The notes below the pieces were generated by a model. That model ran no database searches. It had not been told where the DNA came from and saw only the letters and a list, made by a program, of their open reading frames with translations. DNA of 64,000 nt, from NCBI GenBank assembly GCA_947494325.1, contig CANLUS010000002.1, forward strand, positions 465,167 through 529,166, in the 5' to 3' direction. This DNA comes from an uncultured Flavobacteriaceae bacterium. Its GTDB lineage: Bacteria > Bacteroidota > Bacteroidia > Flavobacteriales > Flavobacteriaceae. Shown piece after piece: positions 42,102 through 50,840 of the stretch; the first letter of the stretch is position 1; each line of letters opens with the position of its first letter. A program made the position numbers and the translations under genes.

Positions 42102-45100
42102 ATGAAGAAAAGTTACTTAATATGTGCTCTCATTAGCACATTCTTAATCAACTCCCCTACACACGCAGACCCTCTCAAGGAAAAATTGGAGGTTAAAAAA
42201 TCTAATAATATATCGTACGTAACGAGTGTTTCCAACACAGGTTGGTCATATACGTGTCAAGATGGTATAGATGTAGAACTATTGAGTTTAGGTATAAAAA
42301 ATAACGTACCTGCTTCGATAGCCATTCCAAATTCTCAAAATGTAGAGCGCATTGTTGTAGAGATCGTATATAAGGGTCAAAACCCTGGAAGTACGATTAC
42401 TATAGAAGACGCAGACGGAAATTCGTATACCGCGAATAGAGAAGTCCCAGCAGGTGGCAGCTCTAATGTTTGGTATTATAGAACAGAATTGCCGGCAACA
42501 ACAGCTATTAATTATTCAAATACAAACAAATCGCACAAAGCGCAATCGATGCTAGCTTACGTTTTTCGGAAGAAAAACAATGGTATTGGTAGCTCGGGCG
42601 TATTTACAGCGGTTGGAGGTTATAATAACATCCAAACCATAAAAATACCGATTACTACAGATGTAGGACCGAGAAGTGTTGATGTTGAATTGCCAGTATC
42701 TGAGCTAACTCCGGATGGACGTTATATTCATATCGAAGTTTCGGCAGCTGATGGTAGTTTTGCTGAATTAACAGAAAGGATATATGATTTTCCCGATGGA
42801 CAATGTTGTATCAAGGTTTTCGAATTAACCTTAGATAATGTTGCTGGAAATGTCGATGAAATTGAAATAAAAATTGACACGAGAAATGGTCAAAACGGTT
42901 GCTTGAATGGGCAATCATGGGTCATGGGTGGTGCTGTAAAAACAGATGTACATTGTTCATGCCTGAATGATGATACTCCGCCAGAACCTGATGCCGCAAG
43001 TTTACCAAATTTAAAAGACGAATGTAGTATTGCTGCTCCAACAGCTCCAACAGCCAGTGATAATTGTGATGGAGAGAGCGTAATTACAGGAACAACAACT
43101 ACGGTTTTTCCAGTAACAACACCTGGAACAACGACTGTTACTTGGACATTCACTGATACCGCAGGCAACAGCAGTACGCAGACCCAAGAATTAATTATTG
43201 AGGATATTTCTGCACCAATAGCAGATATCACAAACCTCCCAGACTTAACAGATGAGTGTAGCGTTTCAAATCCATCGCCGCCAACTGCCACAGACAATTG
43301 TGATGGCTCAATAACTGGAACGACAACGACGACCTTTCCAGTTACAACACCTGGAACTACTGTTATAACTTGGACCTACAGAGATGCTGCAGGTAATACC
43401 AGTACACAAACACAAAATGTAATTATTAATGATGCTACGGCGCCAGTTGCCGATAGTGCAAGTTTGCCAGATATAACAGCAGAGTGCAGTATAACAGCAT
43501 TAAACGCTCCGAGAGCGACAGATAATTGTGATGGTACAGTTTTAGGGACCACAACAACTGATTTACCCATTACCACTTCAGGAACTACAATCATAACATG
43601 GACGTATCGAGATGCGGTAGGAAACAGTTCTACCCAAACACAAAGAGTTATAATCAATGATGTAACTCCTCCAGTAGTAGATGCGGCAAATTTAGCAGAT
43701 CTTACAAGTGAATGTAGTGTTTCAGCGCCAACAGCGCCAACCGCCAGTGATAACTGTGATGGAACGATTACTGGAACTACAAGTACCGTCTTTCCAGTAA
43801 CTACACCTGGAACGACCGTAATCACATGGACATTCTCAGATATTTCTGGAAATAGTACGACACAAACGCAGAATATTATTATAGATGATGTTACTGCCCC
43901 AGTTGCCAATATTGCAAGTTTAACAAATATAACAGGTGAGTGTAGTGTTTCGGCACCGACTGCACCAACTGCGAATGACAATTGTAACGGAACCATTACA
44001 GGTACCACAAGTAGTACTTTTCCAATTACAACACCAGGAACGACTGTAATTACTTGGACGTATACCGATACCGCTGGCAACACTAGCTCACAAACACAAA
44101 ATATCATTATTAATGATGTGACAGCACCAGTAGCTGATGCAGCGAGCTTAGCAGATTTAATAGGTGAATGTAGCCCTCCTGCAGCTCCAACAGCTCCAAC
44201 GGCAACAGATAATTGTGATGGTACAATTACAGGAACAACTACAACAATTTTTCCAATAACATCTAACGGAACAACTGTCGTAATATGGACCTTTACAGAT
44301 GCAGCTGGTAATACGAGTACACAAACACAAAATGTAATTATTAATGATTCAACGGCGCCAGTAGCTGATGCTGCGAGCTTAGCAGATTTAACAGGTACCT
44401 GTAGCGTAACAGCGCCAACACCTCCTACTGCAACAGATAGCTGTGATAGTAGTGGGTCAATTATAGGAACGACGACCACTACATTCCCAATTTCAACACA
44501 AGGGACGACGGTTATAACTTGGACATTTACAGATTCAGCGGGTAATAGTAGTACTCAAACACAAAACGTGATTATCAATGATGTAACACCACCAACTGCT
44601 GATAATTTAGAAGATAGCCTATTGGTATTTGATTTTAATAATTTACCAGAAGTAACATTCAGTGATGACTGTTCTGATGTCACTATTGAGTACACAGAAT
44701 ATGAAGCTATACAATCATGTTGGGCAGATTTTGGCCCAGGTAACAGTACCACAAATGTACGTTTTGAAGGTGTTCCTTTTGATGAAAATCACCATTGGGA
44801 ATATGGTTACGTGACCAAACTCTTAAATTTTGCCCCAAAAGTAATCGGACGAGTAGTAAACAATTCAGATCCTACTTCTGGTTGGATTGTAGAGATTTAT
44901 TTCGAATCTCTTATGAGTTACAATGCTTGGATCGCGGCAGGTGGTCAAACTGATAATGACAATCTTGCCAATCAAAGGCAATATGCGAATGTTGACTTCA
45001 CAAAACCATACAGTTTTAATGGATTTGGAAGCTATACAAATTCAACTATTACCTTACTACAAAATACTGATCCTCATTATATTGAAATAGGTGAAAAAGC

Positions 45101-45317
45101 TGAGTTTGGTTTGAATGGAGCCGGATTTAAAATAGCCTATGAAGGCACTATAAATGGTGTTGCGATTGGTAATGGAGGAAGTCAAAATATCGAGATGTTT
45201 ACTGCATTGGATAGATGTATTGATCTAAGAGGTAGGTTATTGGTGAGAGAATGGATTGTTACAGATGCCGCAGGAAATTCACAGGTATTTATACAACGCT
45301 TAGAATCAGAAGAGTAA
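42102..45317 (+). CDS. large secreted protein with tandem HYR (hyalin-type) repeats
   Basis: The protein has 1071 residues. It has a signal peptide (about 1-22, ending THA), an N-terminal domain of about 280 residues rich in Cys (CCIK, CLN, CSCL) and then seven tandem repeats of about 75-80 residues. Each opens with PVAD.A.L.DLT.ECS, has TA.DNCDG, the TG(T)n.FP.TT.GTTVITWT strand and TAGN.STQTQ.VIIND. An eighth partial repeat and a unique C-terminal domain of about 230 residues follow. HYR domains are adhesion-type immunoglobulin-like folds. No T9SS C-terminal signal is visible at the end (LESEE), unlike its downstream neighbour. The near-identical repeats suggest recent amplification. Confidence 0.88.
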   Translation: MKKSYLICALISTFLINSPTHADPLKEKLEVKKSNNISYVTSVSNTGWSYTCQDGIDVELLSLGIKNNVPASIAIPNSQNVERIVVEIVYKGQNPGSTITIEDADGNSYTANREVPAGGSSNVWYYRTELPATTAINYSNTNKSHKAQSMLAYVFRKKNNGIGSSGVFTAVGGYNNIQTIKIPITTDVGPRSVDVELPVSELTPDGRYIHIEVSAADGSFAELTERIYDFPDGQCCIKVFELTLDNVAGNVDEIEIKIDTRNGQNGCLNGQSWVMGGAVKTDVHCSCLNDDTPPEPDAASLPNLKDECSIAAPTAPTASDNCDGESVITGTTTTVFPVTTPGTTTVTWTFTDTAGNSSTQTQELIIEDISAPIADITNLPDLTDECSVSNPSPPTATDNCDGSITGTTTTTFPVTTPGTTVITWTYRDAAGNTSTQTQNVIINDATAPVADSASLPDITAECSITALNAPRATDNCDGTVLGTTTTDLPITTSGTTIITWTYRDAVGNSSTQTQRVIINDVTPPVVDAANLADLTSECSVSAPTAPTASDNCDGTITGTTSTVFPVTTPGTTVITWTFSDISGNSTTQTQNIIIDDVTAPVANIASLTNITGECSVSAPTAPTANDNCNGTITGTTSSTFPITTPGTTVITWTYTDTAGNTSSQTQNIIINDVTAPVADAASLADLIGECSPPAAPTAPTATDNCDGTITGTTTTIFPITSNGTTVVIWTFTDAAGNTSTQTQNVIINDSTAPVADAASLADLTGTCSVTAPTPPTATDSCDSSGSIIGTTTTTFPISTQGTTVITWTFTDSAGNSSTQTQNVIINDVTPPTADNLEDSLLVFDFNNLPEVTFSDDCSDVTIEYTEYEAIQSCWADFGPGNSTTNVRFEGVPFDENHHWEYGYVTKLLNFAPKVIGRVVNNSDPTSGWIVEIYFESLMSYNAWIAAGGQTDNDNLANQRQYANVDFTKPYSFNGFGSYTNSTITLLQNTDPHYIEIGEKAEFGLNGAGFKIAYEGTINGVAIGNGGSQNIEMFTALDRCIDLRGRLLVREWIVTDAAGNSQVFIQRLESEE

Positions 45318-45349
45318 CAAAGTATTAGTTAAAATTAAAATTAAACACA

Positions 45350-46150
45350 ATGAAAAAATTAAATTTACTATATATATGCTGTTGCTTTAGTTTGATGACA
45401 CAAGCACAGATACAAGAAGAGAACTTTAATGCTGCTTCCTTACCATCGGGTTGGTCAGTAAATAATAGCACTGCTTGTTCATGGAAATTTGGATATACAA
45501 ACGATTTGCCATTTATGAACCCAACAACACCAGTAAAACTTGGGAGTGGGAGTGTTATATTTAATGATAACAAGTGTGGTGCATTTAAAAATAATATTTT
45601 AAAACTTGAAGGTCCCGAAGTTGATTTATTGACAGAAGGTGTATTCAAAGCTGCAGTAGAGATTGTATTCAATCACCAAGCTTTTGTGAATTCAGGTAAG
45701 TTCATGGTTGAAGTATGGGATGGCGATAATTGGCAAAACATACTTACGGTTTCTGATGACAGTCCTGCAAAAGGAAGTACAGATATTGCAACAACAGCCA
45801 CGATCGATGTATCAGACTATATCAATAGCGCTTTCAAAGTGCGATTTGTATATGATGATGAAAATTCGAGAACTTTCGGTGTTGCTATTGATCATTATAA
45901 ATTAATTAATACTGCTCCAGAAGGTGGATTTGTATATTATCCAAATCCCGTAAATGATGATTTAAATATCCGCGCAAGAGAAAATATCTCTAGTATTATG
46001 GTATATAATGCTATTGGGCAACTTGTTATGACTAAACGCCCAAGTGAAATAGCTACGGTCTTAGAGATGAGTACACTAGCAAGTGGTATGTATCTTGTAG
46101 AACTAGAAGCTGGAAGTTTAAAGGAGAATTTTAAAATATTTAAAAAGTAA
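45350..46150 (+). CDS. secreted protein with T9SS type A C-terminal sorting domain
   Basis: The protein has 266 residues with a signal peptide (about 1-20, ending TQAQ). The central part (about 25-185) resembles a concanavalin/MAM-like or CUB-like carbohydrate-binding domain (FNAASLPSGWSVNNSTACSW, WDGDNWQNILTVSDDSP, KVRFVYDDE). The last about 70 residues form a type A Por secretion signal: VYYPNPVNDDLNI, IMVYNAIGQLV and the ending SGMYLVELEAGSLKENFKIF. It would be exported through the outer membrane and attached to the cell surface. It follows the HYR gene by 32 bases, so the two may form a surface-adhesin pair. Confidence 0.88.
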   Translation: MKKLNLLYICCCFSLMTQAQIQEENFNAASLPSGWSVNNSTACSWKFGYTNDLPFMNPTTPVKLGSGSVIFNDNKCGAFKNNILKLEGPEVDLLTEGVFKAAVEIVFNHQAFVNSGKFMVEVWDGDNWQNILTVSDDSPAKGSTDIATTATIDVSDYINSAFKVRFVYDDENSRTFGVAIDHYKLINTAPEGGFVYYPNPVNDDLNIRARENISSIMVYNAIGQLVMTKRPSEIATVLEMSTLASGMYLVELEAGSLKENFKIFKK

Positions 46151-46171
46151 AAGACAAATTGCCTTGTCTGT

Positions 46172-46204
46172 AAGCGTCTGTTCATTATTGAGCAGGCGCT
46201 TTTT
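46172..46204 (+). terminator. intrinsic terminator after the HYR/T9SS pair
   Basis: A 13-bp stem (AAGCGTCTGTTCA and TGAGCAGGCGCTT, with two G-T pairs) has a TTAT loop and is followed by TTTATTT. Confidence 0.75.
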
Positions 46205-46241
46205 ATTTGCACAATATGCTTTAGATATTAAGAAAAGTAGG

Positions 46242-46249
46242 TATCTTTG
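46242..46249 (+). promoter_or_regulatory. candidate -7 promoter element of the double-PPIase gene
   Basis: TATCTTTG matches TAnnTTTG, 20 bases before the ATG at 46270. Confidence 0.55.
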
Positions 46250-46269
46250 CGCATCTTAAAATTTATAAA

Positions 46270-47202
46270 ATGACAGACGGATTATACGCAAAATTTAACA
46301 CCTCTAAAGGTGCTATATTAGTGAACTTAGAATATGAAAAAACACCTGGTACTGTAGGGAACTTCGTTGCTTTAGCAGAAGGGAATTTAGAAAATTCGGC
46401 AAAACCTCAAGGAAATCCTTATTACAATGGCTTGAAATTTCATAGAGTAATTGCCGACTTTATGATTCAAGGAGGATGTCCTCAAGGAACTGGGACTGGA
46501 AATCCAGGATATAGCTTTGACGATGAGTTTCATCCTGAACTAAAACATGACAAACCGGGAGTATTATCAATGGCCAATTCTGGTCCGGCGACCAATGGTA
46601 GCCAGTTCTTCATTACGCATGTAGAAACGCCTTGGCTCGACAATAAGCATACAGTTTTTGGAAATGTTATTGAAGGTCAAGAGATCGTAGACGCCATTCA
46701 ACAAAATGATGAGTTGACTTCCATAGAAATTTTAAAAGTTGGTGCTTCCGCGGAAGCATTTAACCCGATAGAAGCTTTTCGCAAGTTTGAAGGTGGTAGA
46801 GCTGAGCGTGAAGCAGCTGAAAAAGAAGCTCAAGAGGCAATTTTAAACGATGCATCTGCGGGATTTAAAAAAACAGATAGTGGCTTACGCTATCAGATCA
46901 TACAAGAAGGTACTGGTATTCAAGCAACCAAAGGTGCTATGGTATCTGTACATTATAAAGGACAACTCTTGGATGGTACGGTTTTCGATTCTTCTTACAA
47001 AAGAAAACAACCTATTGATTTTACAATTGGTGTTGGTCAAGTAATTCCAGGATGGGACGAAGGAATCCAATTACTAAAAGTTGGGGATAAAGCACGTATG
47101 GTAATTCCGTCTGACTTAGCTTATGGCTCAAGAGGTGCTGGCGGCGTGATCCCTCCGAATGCCCCCTTAATTTTTGATGTAGAATTGGTAAACGTGAAAT
47201 AA
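46270..47202 (+). CDS. bifunctional cyclophilin-FKBP peptidyl-prolyl isomerase
   Basis: The protein has 310 residues and fuses two unrelated PPIase folds. The cyclophilin part (about 5-155) has [49 protein letters not shown] and [10 protein letters not shown]. The FKBP part (about 205-310) has [39 protein letters not shown] and [21 protein letters not shown] helical linker with charged residues (about 165-200) joins them. It speeds prolyl bond isomerisation during folding; no signal peptide means it is cytoplasmic. Dual-family immunophilins of this order are known from Flavobacterium relatives. Confidence 0.95.
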   Translation: MTDGLYAKFNTSKGAILVNLEYEKTPGTVGNFVALAEGNLENSAKPQGNPYYNGLKFHRVIADFMIQGGCPQGTGTGNPGYSFDDEFHPELKHDKPGVLSMANSGPATNGSQFFITHVETPWLDNKHTVFGNVIEGQEIVDAIQQNDELTSIEILKVGASAEAFNPIEAFRKFEGGRAEREAAEKEAQEAILNDASAGFKKTDSGLRYQIIQEGTGIQATKGAMVSVHYKGQLLDGTVFDSSYKRKQPIDFTIGVGQVIPGWDEGIQLLKVGDKARMVIPSDLAYGSRGAGGVIPPNAPLIFDVELVNVK

Positions 47203-47247
47203 AGCCACTCAATATATACGAAAGTGAACGATAAAATCGTTTATATT

Positions 47248-47280
47248 AATCCCAGCTAGTTTTTAGCTGGGATTTATTTT
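47248..47280 (+). terminator. intrinsic terminator after the double-PPIase gene
   Basis: AATCCCAGCTA pairs perfectly with TAGCTGGGATT (11 bp), loop GTTTT, followed by TATTTT. Confidence 0.85.
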
Positions 47281-47322
47281 TGAATGCTTTTTTTTATTAT
47301 ATTAGTTGAATAATAGGACTTT

Positions 47323-47880
47323 ATGCAACGCCTAAAACCATCGAAAGGAAAATTATTAGTGGCAGAACCCTCTATTTTAAATGATACTTCATTTAATAGA
47401 TCGATTGTGCTTCTTTCTGAACATAATGATGAAGGCGCCATCGGTTTTATTATCAATAAACCATCAGAATTCACCATAAGCGATATCATTCCAGAAATAG
47501 AGTCCAGCTTAAGAATCTATATTGGTGGTCCTGTTGCTACTGAAAATCTTTATTTTGTGCATCGCATGCCCGAATTAATTGCTGATAGTATAGAAATAGG
47601 TGATGGCATTTTTTGGGGAGGCAATTTTGATAATGTACAGCAGCTATTAGATAATGATGCATTAACAAACGATGATATTCGTTTCTTTCTCGGATATTCT
47701 GGTTGGAGTAAAGATCAGTTGCAAGATGAATTAAATACAACCTCTTGGAAAGTTATTGAAAATAGTCATCAAAATATCTTTGATATTTCTCACAAATCTT
47801 TTTGGAAAGATGAACTAATGAAATTTGGTGGTGAATATCAAATCTGGGCAAATGCCCCAGAGAATCCAAGCTTGAACTAA
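47323..47880 (+). CDS. YqgE/AlgH-family protein
   Basis: The protein has 185 residues, the usual length. Family landmarks are KGKLLVAEPSILNDTSFNRS at the start, SEHNDEGAIGFIINKP (about 35-50), YIGGPVATENLYFVHRM and DIRFFLGYSGWSKDQLQDEL. The fold is conserved across bacteria, but the biochemical role is uncertain. It is cytoplasmic. Its end overlaps the end of the convergent aminotransferase gene by 4 bases. Confidence 0.92.
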   Translation: MQRLKPSKGKLLVAEPSILNDTSFNRSIVLLSEHNDEGAIGFIINKPSEFTISDIIPEIESSLRIYIGGPVATENLYFVHRMPELIADSIEIGDGIFWGGNFDNVQQLLDNDALTNDDIRFFLGYSGWSKDQLQDELNTTSWKVIENSHQNIFDISHKSFWKDELMKFGGEYQIWANAPENPSLN

Positions 47881-48704
47881 CCCAATAGAGCCAAAGCTCT
47901 TAGCTTTTTTCCAATTTCTTTAGAAACAGAAACATCGTACGTCTTTCTACGGTATTTTGTCACAGGTTGAATTCCAATTATAGCGTTTGTAACAAAAACT
48001 TCATCTGCCTTTTGTAATTCGAAAGGAGAAATTTCAGTTTCTTCAACAGTATAATTAGGATCCTTTTGTAGCAGTTCTATTATTTTTTTCCGGATAATAC
48101 CTTTAATACATCCTTCAGTTAATGCTGGGGTTAAAATGGTCGATCCCTTTACTAAAAAAATATTGCCATTTGTAGCCTCTGCGAGTTGCTTTTTTTCATT
48201 TAGCAGTACTAAGTTATCAAAATCATTTTCTTGTCTAAATACATTTGCAACTACATTAATCAATCTATTTGTTGACTTAATAGTAGATAATAGTCCCGAA
48301 TAAACGTAGTGATCTTTATATAATTCTATTTCATAATCATTTTTAAGCGCAACTTTCAATTCTGATGCTTCAATCAAGAAATCTGTGCCGTTCGTATCCG
48401 GAGTATATAACCCACCAATTTTTCGAAATACCGAAAACCGAATTCTAGCATCATTTAACTCCAGTGATGCTACTAATTTTAAAATTTCTTCTACGAAATA
48501 CTCTAGTGTAAAATGCATCGCCATATCCATGCGAAGCATTCGCGTAGAAGCCATAAGTCTAAAGTAATGATCTTCCGCAAAAATCACCTTCTTATGCTCA
48601 ACCTTAATTGTTTCAAAAATTCCATCTCCATATTTAAAAGCACGATTATCTGGTGATATTGACACCTCCTCTTTCGATATGATCTTCCCGTTATAATTAA
48701 GCAT
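47877..48704 (-). CDS. class IV aminotransferase (branched-chain or 4-amino-4-deoxychorismate lyase type)
   Basis: The protein has 275 residues. It follows the fold-type IV PLP enzyme plan: start NYNGKIISKEEVSISPDNRA, catalytic lysine in LLSTIKSTNRLINV (about 142-155) and LNEKKQLAEATNGNIFLVKG. The tail has PALTEGCIKGIIRKKIIELL. Its length and the missing branched-chain signature extension fit PabC (4-amino-4-deoxychorismate lyase, folate pathway) or a D-amino-acid aminotransferase. aroC lies 7 kb upstream, but that alone does not settle it. A -7 promoter element lies just upstream at 48724. Confidence 0.88.
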   Translation of the reverse strand: MLNYNGKIISKEEVSISPDNRAFKYGDGIFETIKVEHKKVIFAEDHYFRLMASTRMLRMDMAMHFTLEYFVEEILKLVASLELNDARIRFSVFRKIGGLYTPDTNGTDFLIEASELKVALKNDYEIELYKDHYVYSGLLSTIKSTNRLINVVANVFRQENDFDNLVLLNEKKQLAEATNGNIFLVKGSTILTPALTEGCIKGIIRKKIIELLQKDPNYTVEETEISPFELQKADEVFVTNAIIGIQPVTKYRRKTYDVSVSKEIGKKLRALALLG

Positions 48705-48723
48705 ATTTAAATTTTTCAGCCTA

Positions 48724-48731
48724 CAAAGCTA
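48724..48731 (-). promoter_or_regulatory. candidate -7 promoter element of the class IV aminotransferase
   Basis: On the minus strand it reads TAGCTTTG, matching TAnnTTTG, 19 bases before the start at 48704. Confidence 0.5.
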
Positions 48732-48737
48732 ACTAAA

Positions 48738-48763
48738 AAAAGCCTTGATTTCTCAAGGCTTTT
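48738..48763 (-). terminator. intrinsic terminator of the START-like gene
   Basis: AAAAGCCTTGA pairs perfectly with TCAAGGCTTTT (11 bp), loop TTTC, T-run on the minus strand. It separates the START-like gene from the promoter of the aminotransferase. Confidence 0.85.
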
Positions 48764-48782
48764 ATATTAAATTATTCGGATT

Positions 48783-49163
48783 TTAAGCTCCAATAGTATG
48801 TTTTAATTCACTTATTTGATTCTCCCAAAACATCTTTGACTCTTCAACTTCATCATCATCAGCAAAAGCCGTTACAATCAAAGAAACATCCTTTGTAATA
48901 GCATCAACTTCAATCTTAAATTCAAAATAAGTATCATCATCTTCTGCTAACCACTTATATCGAATACGCTCATTAGTCTTGTATGAAACTCTTTTAGCCT
49001 CTTCTTCTGAATCATCCCAAATAAACGTAAATAAATCACTTCTAGAATTTACGTTATCAGCAAACCATTCTGCCAATCCATCTGGCGTAGATAAATACTG
49101 ATATAAGAACGCAGGAGACGAATGTATAGGGAACTCAATATCGAATTTAATTTTTTCTGACAT
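48783..49163 (-). CDS. START-like domain protein (AHSA1-related)
   Basis: The protein has 126 residues. It begins KIKFDIEFPIHSSPAFLYQY, the first strand and helix of a Bet v1/START-like helix-grip fold. It then has GLAEWFADNVNSRSDLFTFI, RYKWLAEDDDTYFEFKIEVD and a final long helix ENQISELKHTIGA. It is acidic and cytoplasmic. Members bind small hydrophobic ligands or act as stress co-chaperone-like proteins, but this group is widespread in Bacteroidota with no assigned role. It is transcribed alone: a terminator follows and the divergent tRNA lies upstream. Confidence 0.88.
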   Translation of the reverse strand: MSEKIKFDIEFPIHSSPAFLYQYLSTPDGLAEWFADNVNSRSDLFTFIWDDSEEEAKRVSYKTNERIRYKWLAEDDDTYFEFKIEVDAITKDVSLIVTAFADDDEVEESKMFWENQISELKHTIGA

Positions 49164-49246
49164 TTAATTTATTTTTCTCTAGGAGTGACAATATATATAA
49201 TATTTATTTGATAAAAAACTTTTTGCAAAAATTTAAACATTCATGC

Positions 49247-49276
49247 TTGTGTCAACTAAATTTGTTTTTATATTTG
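49247..49276 (+). promoter_or_regulatory. promoter of the CAU-anticodon tRNA
   Basis: TTG at 49247-49249 (-33) is separated by 19 bases from TATATTTG at 49269-49276 (-7). This is the clearest full promoter of the Bacteroidota type in the window. Confidence 0.7.
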
Positions 49277-49288
49277 CAACCGCGAAAT

Positions 49289-49362
49289 GGCGAGGTAGCT
49301 CAGATGGTTAGAGCGCAGGATTCATAACCCTGAGGTCGGCAGTTCAATTCTGCTCCTCGCTA
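49289..49362 (+). tRNA. tRNA with CAU anticodon (tRNA-Met, elongator, or tRNA-Ile2)
   Basis: The 74-base gene starts GGCGAGG and ends CCTCGCT plus discriminator A, without encoded CCA. The anticodon loop has TTCATAA with anticodon CAU. The D-arm is AGCTCAGATGGTTAGAGC and the T-arm GGCAGTTCAATTCTGCT. Initiator tRNA is unlikely because of the G1-U72 pair. Whether it is elongator Met or a lysidine-modified Ile2 cannot be decided by eye. Confidence 0.93.
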
Positions 49363-49366
49363 CAAG

Positions 49367-49395
49367 AAAAAGCTCCAAAATTGGAGCTTTTTTTT
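49367..49395 (+). terminator. terminator of the CAU-anticodon tRNA
   Basis: AGCTCCAA pairs with TTGGAGCT, loop AA, with an A-run before and eight T after. Confidence 0.85.
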
Positions 49396-49636
49396 ATTTC
49401 GAAAAACGTAGGAAACTTGCTAGCTTAAGTTTAGAGAAATAAAAAAGAACTTCGCAAAGCAATGCTTTTTCTTATTAGACATCCTCAATCTCAAAATCTG
49501 CAAAGTTAATCCTCATTCTAAGAGCAAGAACTATAACAAGTTTCCTTGTAAACTAGAATAAAGGTATATCTTGTTTTTAAAGGTTATACACGCAACCAAA
49601 GTCCTTTCTTCTTATCTAAATAAAAAACAAATTCTT

Positions 49637-50014
49637 ATGAAAAAAATTTGCTACCTAATATTATTGCTGAGCATGAATTCTTGTAGTGATGAGCCTATTT
49701 CACAAGAACAAGAAGCTAAAAACTTGATTGAATTATCCAAAGAGTTTACATCAATGGTAGAAAGTGAAAACTGTGTGAATGCTGAAGATTGGCGGTTCGT
49801 TGATTTTGGCAGTAAGGCTTGTGGTGGCCCCCAAGGTTATATAGCCTATTCTATAACCATTGACACTGTTGCTTTTCTAAAAAAAATAGAAGCGCATAGA
49901 ATAGCAGAAATAGCATTTAACGAAAAATGGGGTGTTTTTTCTGATTGTTCAATCCCAGCGAGTCCTTCTGAGGTCGTCTGTGAAAATGGAAAGCCAGTAC
50001 TCGTTTACCCTTAA
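49637..50014 (+). CDS. small putative lipoprotein
   Basis: The protein has 125 residues from ATG 49637, preceded by the A-rich pre-start typical here; the longer start at 49571 adds an unlikely extra 22 residues. Residues 1-16 are a lipoprotein-like signal ending MNSC (Cys16), followed by an acidic linker. The mature part has four further Cys (NCVNA, KACGGP, DCSIPAS, VCENG) that could form two disulfides, and a G-P-rich segment ACGGPQGYIAYSI. No named family is recognised, though short lipoproteins with this CGGP pattern are common in Flavobacteriaceae. Confidence 0.75.
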   Translation: MKKICYLILLLSMNSCSDEPISQEQEAKNLIELSKEFTSMVESENCVNAEDWRFVDFGSKACGGPQGYIAYSITIDTVAFLKKIEAHRIAEIAFNEKWGVFSDCSIPASPSEVVCENGKPVLVYP

Positions 50015-50047
50015 TTCTTAGTAATTGACATGCTGTAAATCAAAAAA

Positions 50048-50068
50048 CCCAAGTAACATATACTTGGG
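50048..50068. terminator. bidirectional terminator
   Basis: CCCAAGTA pairs with TACTTGGG (8 bp, loop ACATA), with an A-run before and CTTCTT after. It lies between the convergent lipoprotein and M15 peptidase genes. Confidence 0.8.
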
Positions 50069-50096
50069 CTTCTTATAACAGGGAGAAAGTAATATC

Positions 50097-50840
50097 TTAA
50101 AACAATAGACTTCTGTTGATGCCTAAAATATTGTCTTTCGTATAAGTATGTAAGAAACTATCTGTAAAATGATTCTTCCCTAACAACGGTTGTTTTTTTA
50201 ATATAACTTGGATATCTCTACGACTATAATCTTCTAACATTGGCTTCGCAAGCTCGGCGAAACTATAATGCCATGGTTCATATTTAAATCCTTTACGGTT
50301 ATGATCATTTGTATAGACTCTATAATAGCCATATTTATGTGCATTACTATCCATCCACTCTCTAAAGGATTTATAAATGCCATATCCATGAAAATTCTTT
50401 GTACTTAATGGGTATTTTGACGTTTTTATACTTCCATCCACAACATCTATTTCCGTACCCCAATGGTGTCTAGAACTTCCTGGTATTGCCGTGTATCTTA
50501 TATTGTATAAGACGGCATGTTTTGACGATAAATTTCGAGAACGATATCTCTTGTATTTGCGTGTCCAGATTAAATTTTGATGATTAAAACTTCGATAACT
50601 AGATACCACCCTAATATTCATACCGCTCTTTCGAGCCGCATAATTCATTTCTAAGTAAGCCTGATGCGCTTTTTTCTGCAACTTATATCCCTTTCCGTAT
50701 AGTTGAGGATTACCCTTACCTATTAAATCACTTTCAGAAAAAGAGAACGTACTAGTATTTGTAAAGGCCAAATTAGGACTCGATATCACTACAATACCTG
50801 CAAAAGCGGAGTTTTTTAAAAATTTTCTTCTTGAATTCAC
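50097..50840 (-). CDS. M15-family D,D- or L,D-carboxypeptidase (VanY/LdcB-like), Tat-exported
   Basis: The protein has 247 residues. Residues 4-10 carry a twin-arginine motif (RRKFLKN), followed by a hydrophobic stretch, so it is probably Tat-exported. The catalytic M15B domain shows the zinc motif with the first His and Asp in SSRHHWGTEIDVVDG (about 124-138) and the second His in YEPWHYSF (about 195-202). The start of the domain has SSYRSFNHQNLIW. It trims peptidoglycan stem peptides. It is transcribed alone, next to the gene-free segment with DnaA-box-like sites. Confidence 0.9.
   Translation of the reverse strand: MNSRRKFLKNSAFAGIVVISSPNLAFTNTSTFSFSESDLIGKGNPQLYGKGYKLQKKAHQAYLEMNYAARKSGMNIRVVSSYRSFNHQNLIWTRKYKRYRSRNLSSKHAVLYNIRYTAIPGSSRHHWGTEIDVVDGSIKTSKYPLSTKNFHGYGIYKSFREWMDSNAHKYGYYRVYTNDHNRKGFKYEPWHYSFAELAKPMLEDYSRRDIQVILKKQPLLGKNHFTDSFLHTYTKDNILGINRSLLF

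Noticed and set aside
43376..44479. 367-residue ORF on the minus strand inside the HYR-repeat gene
   Set aside because: It is the reverse frame of near-identical HYR repeats with biased codons; the sense frame has signal peptide and family motifs, and the antisense product is a repeated low-complexity hydrophobic pattern.
42102..45317. CRISPR-like periodic repeats
   Set aside because: The period is about 225-240 bases and in frame within a coding gene; repeats are protein domains, not short spacers.
49571..49636. Longer start for the small lipoprotein
   Set aside because: Extending to 49571 would put 22 hydrophilic residues before the lipoprotein signal, which would spoil export.
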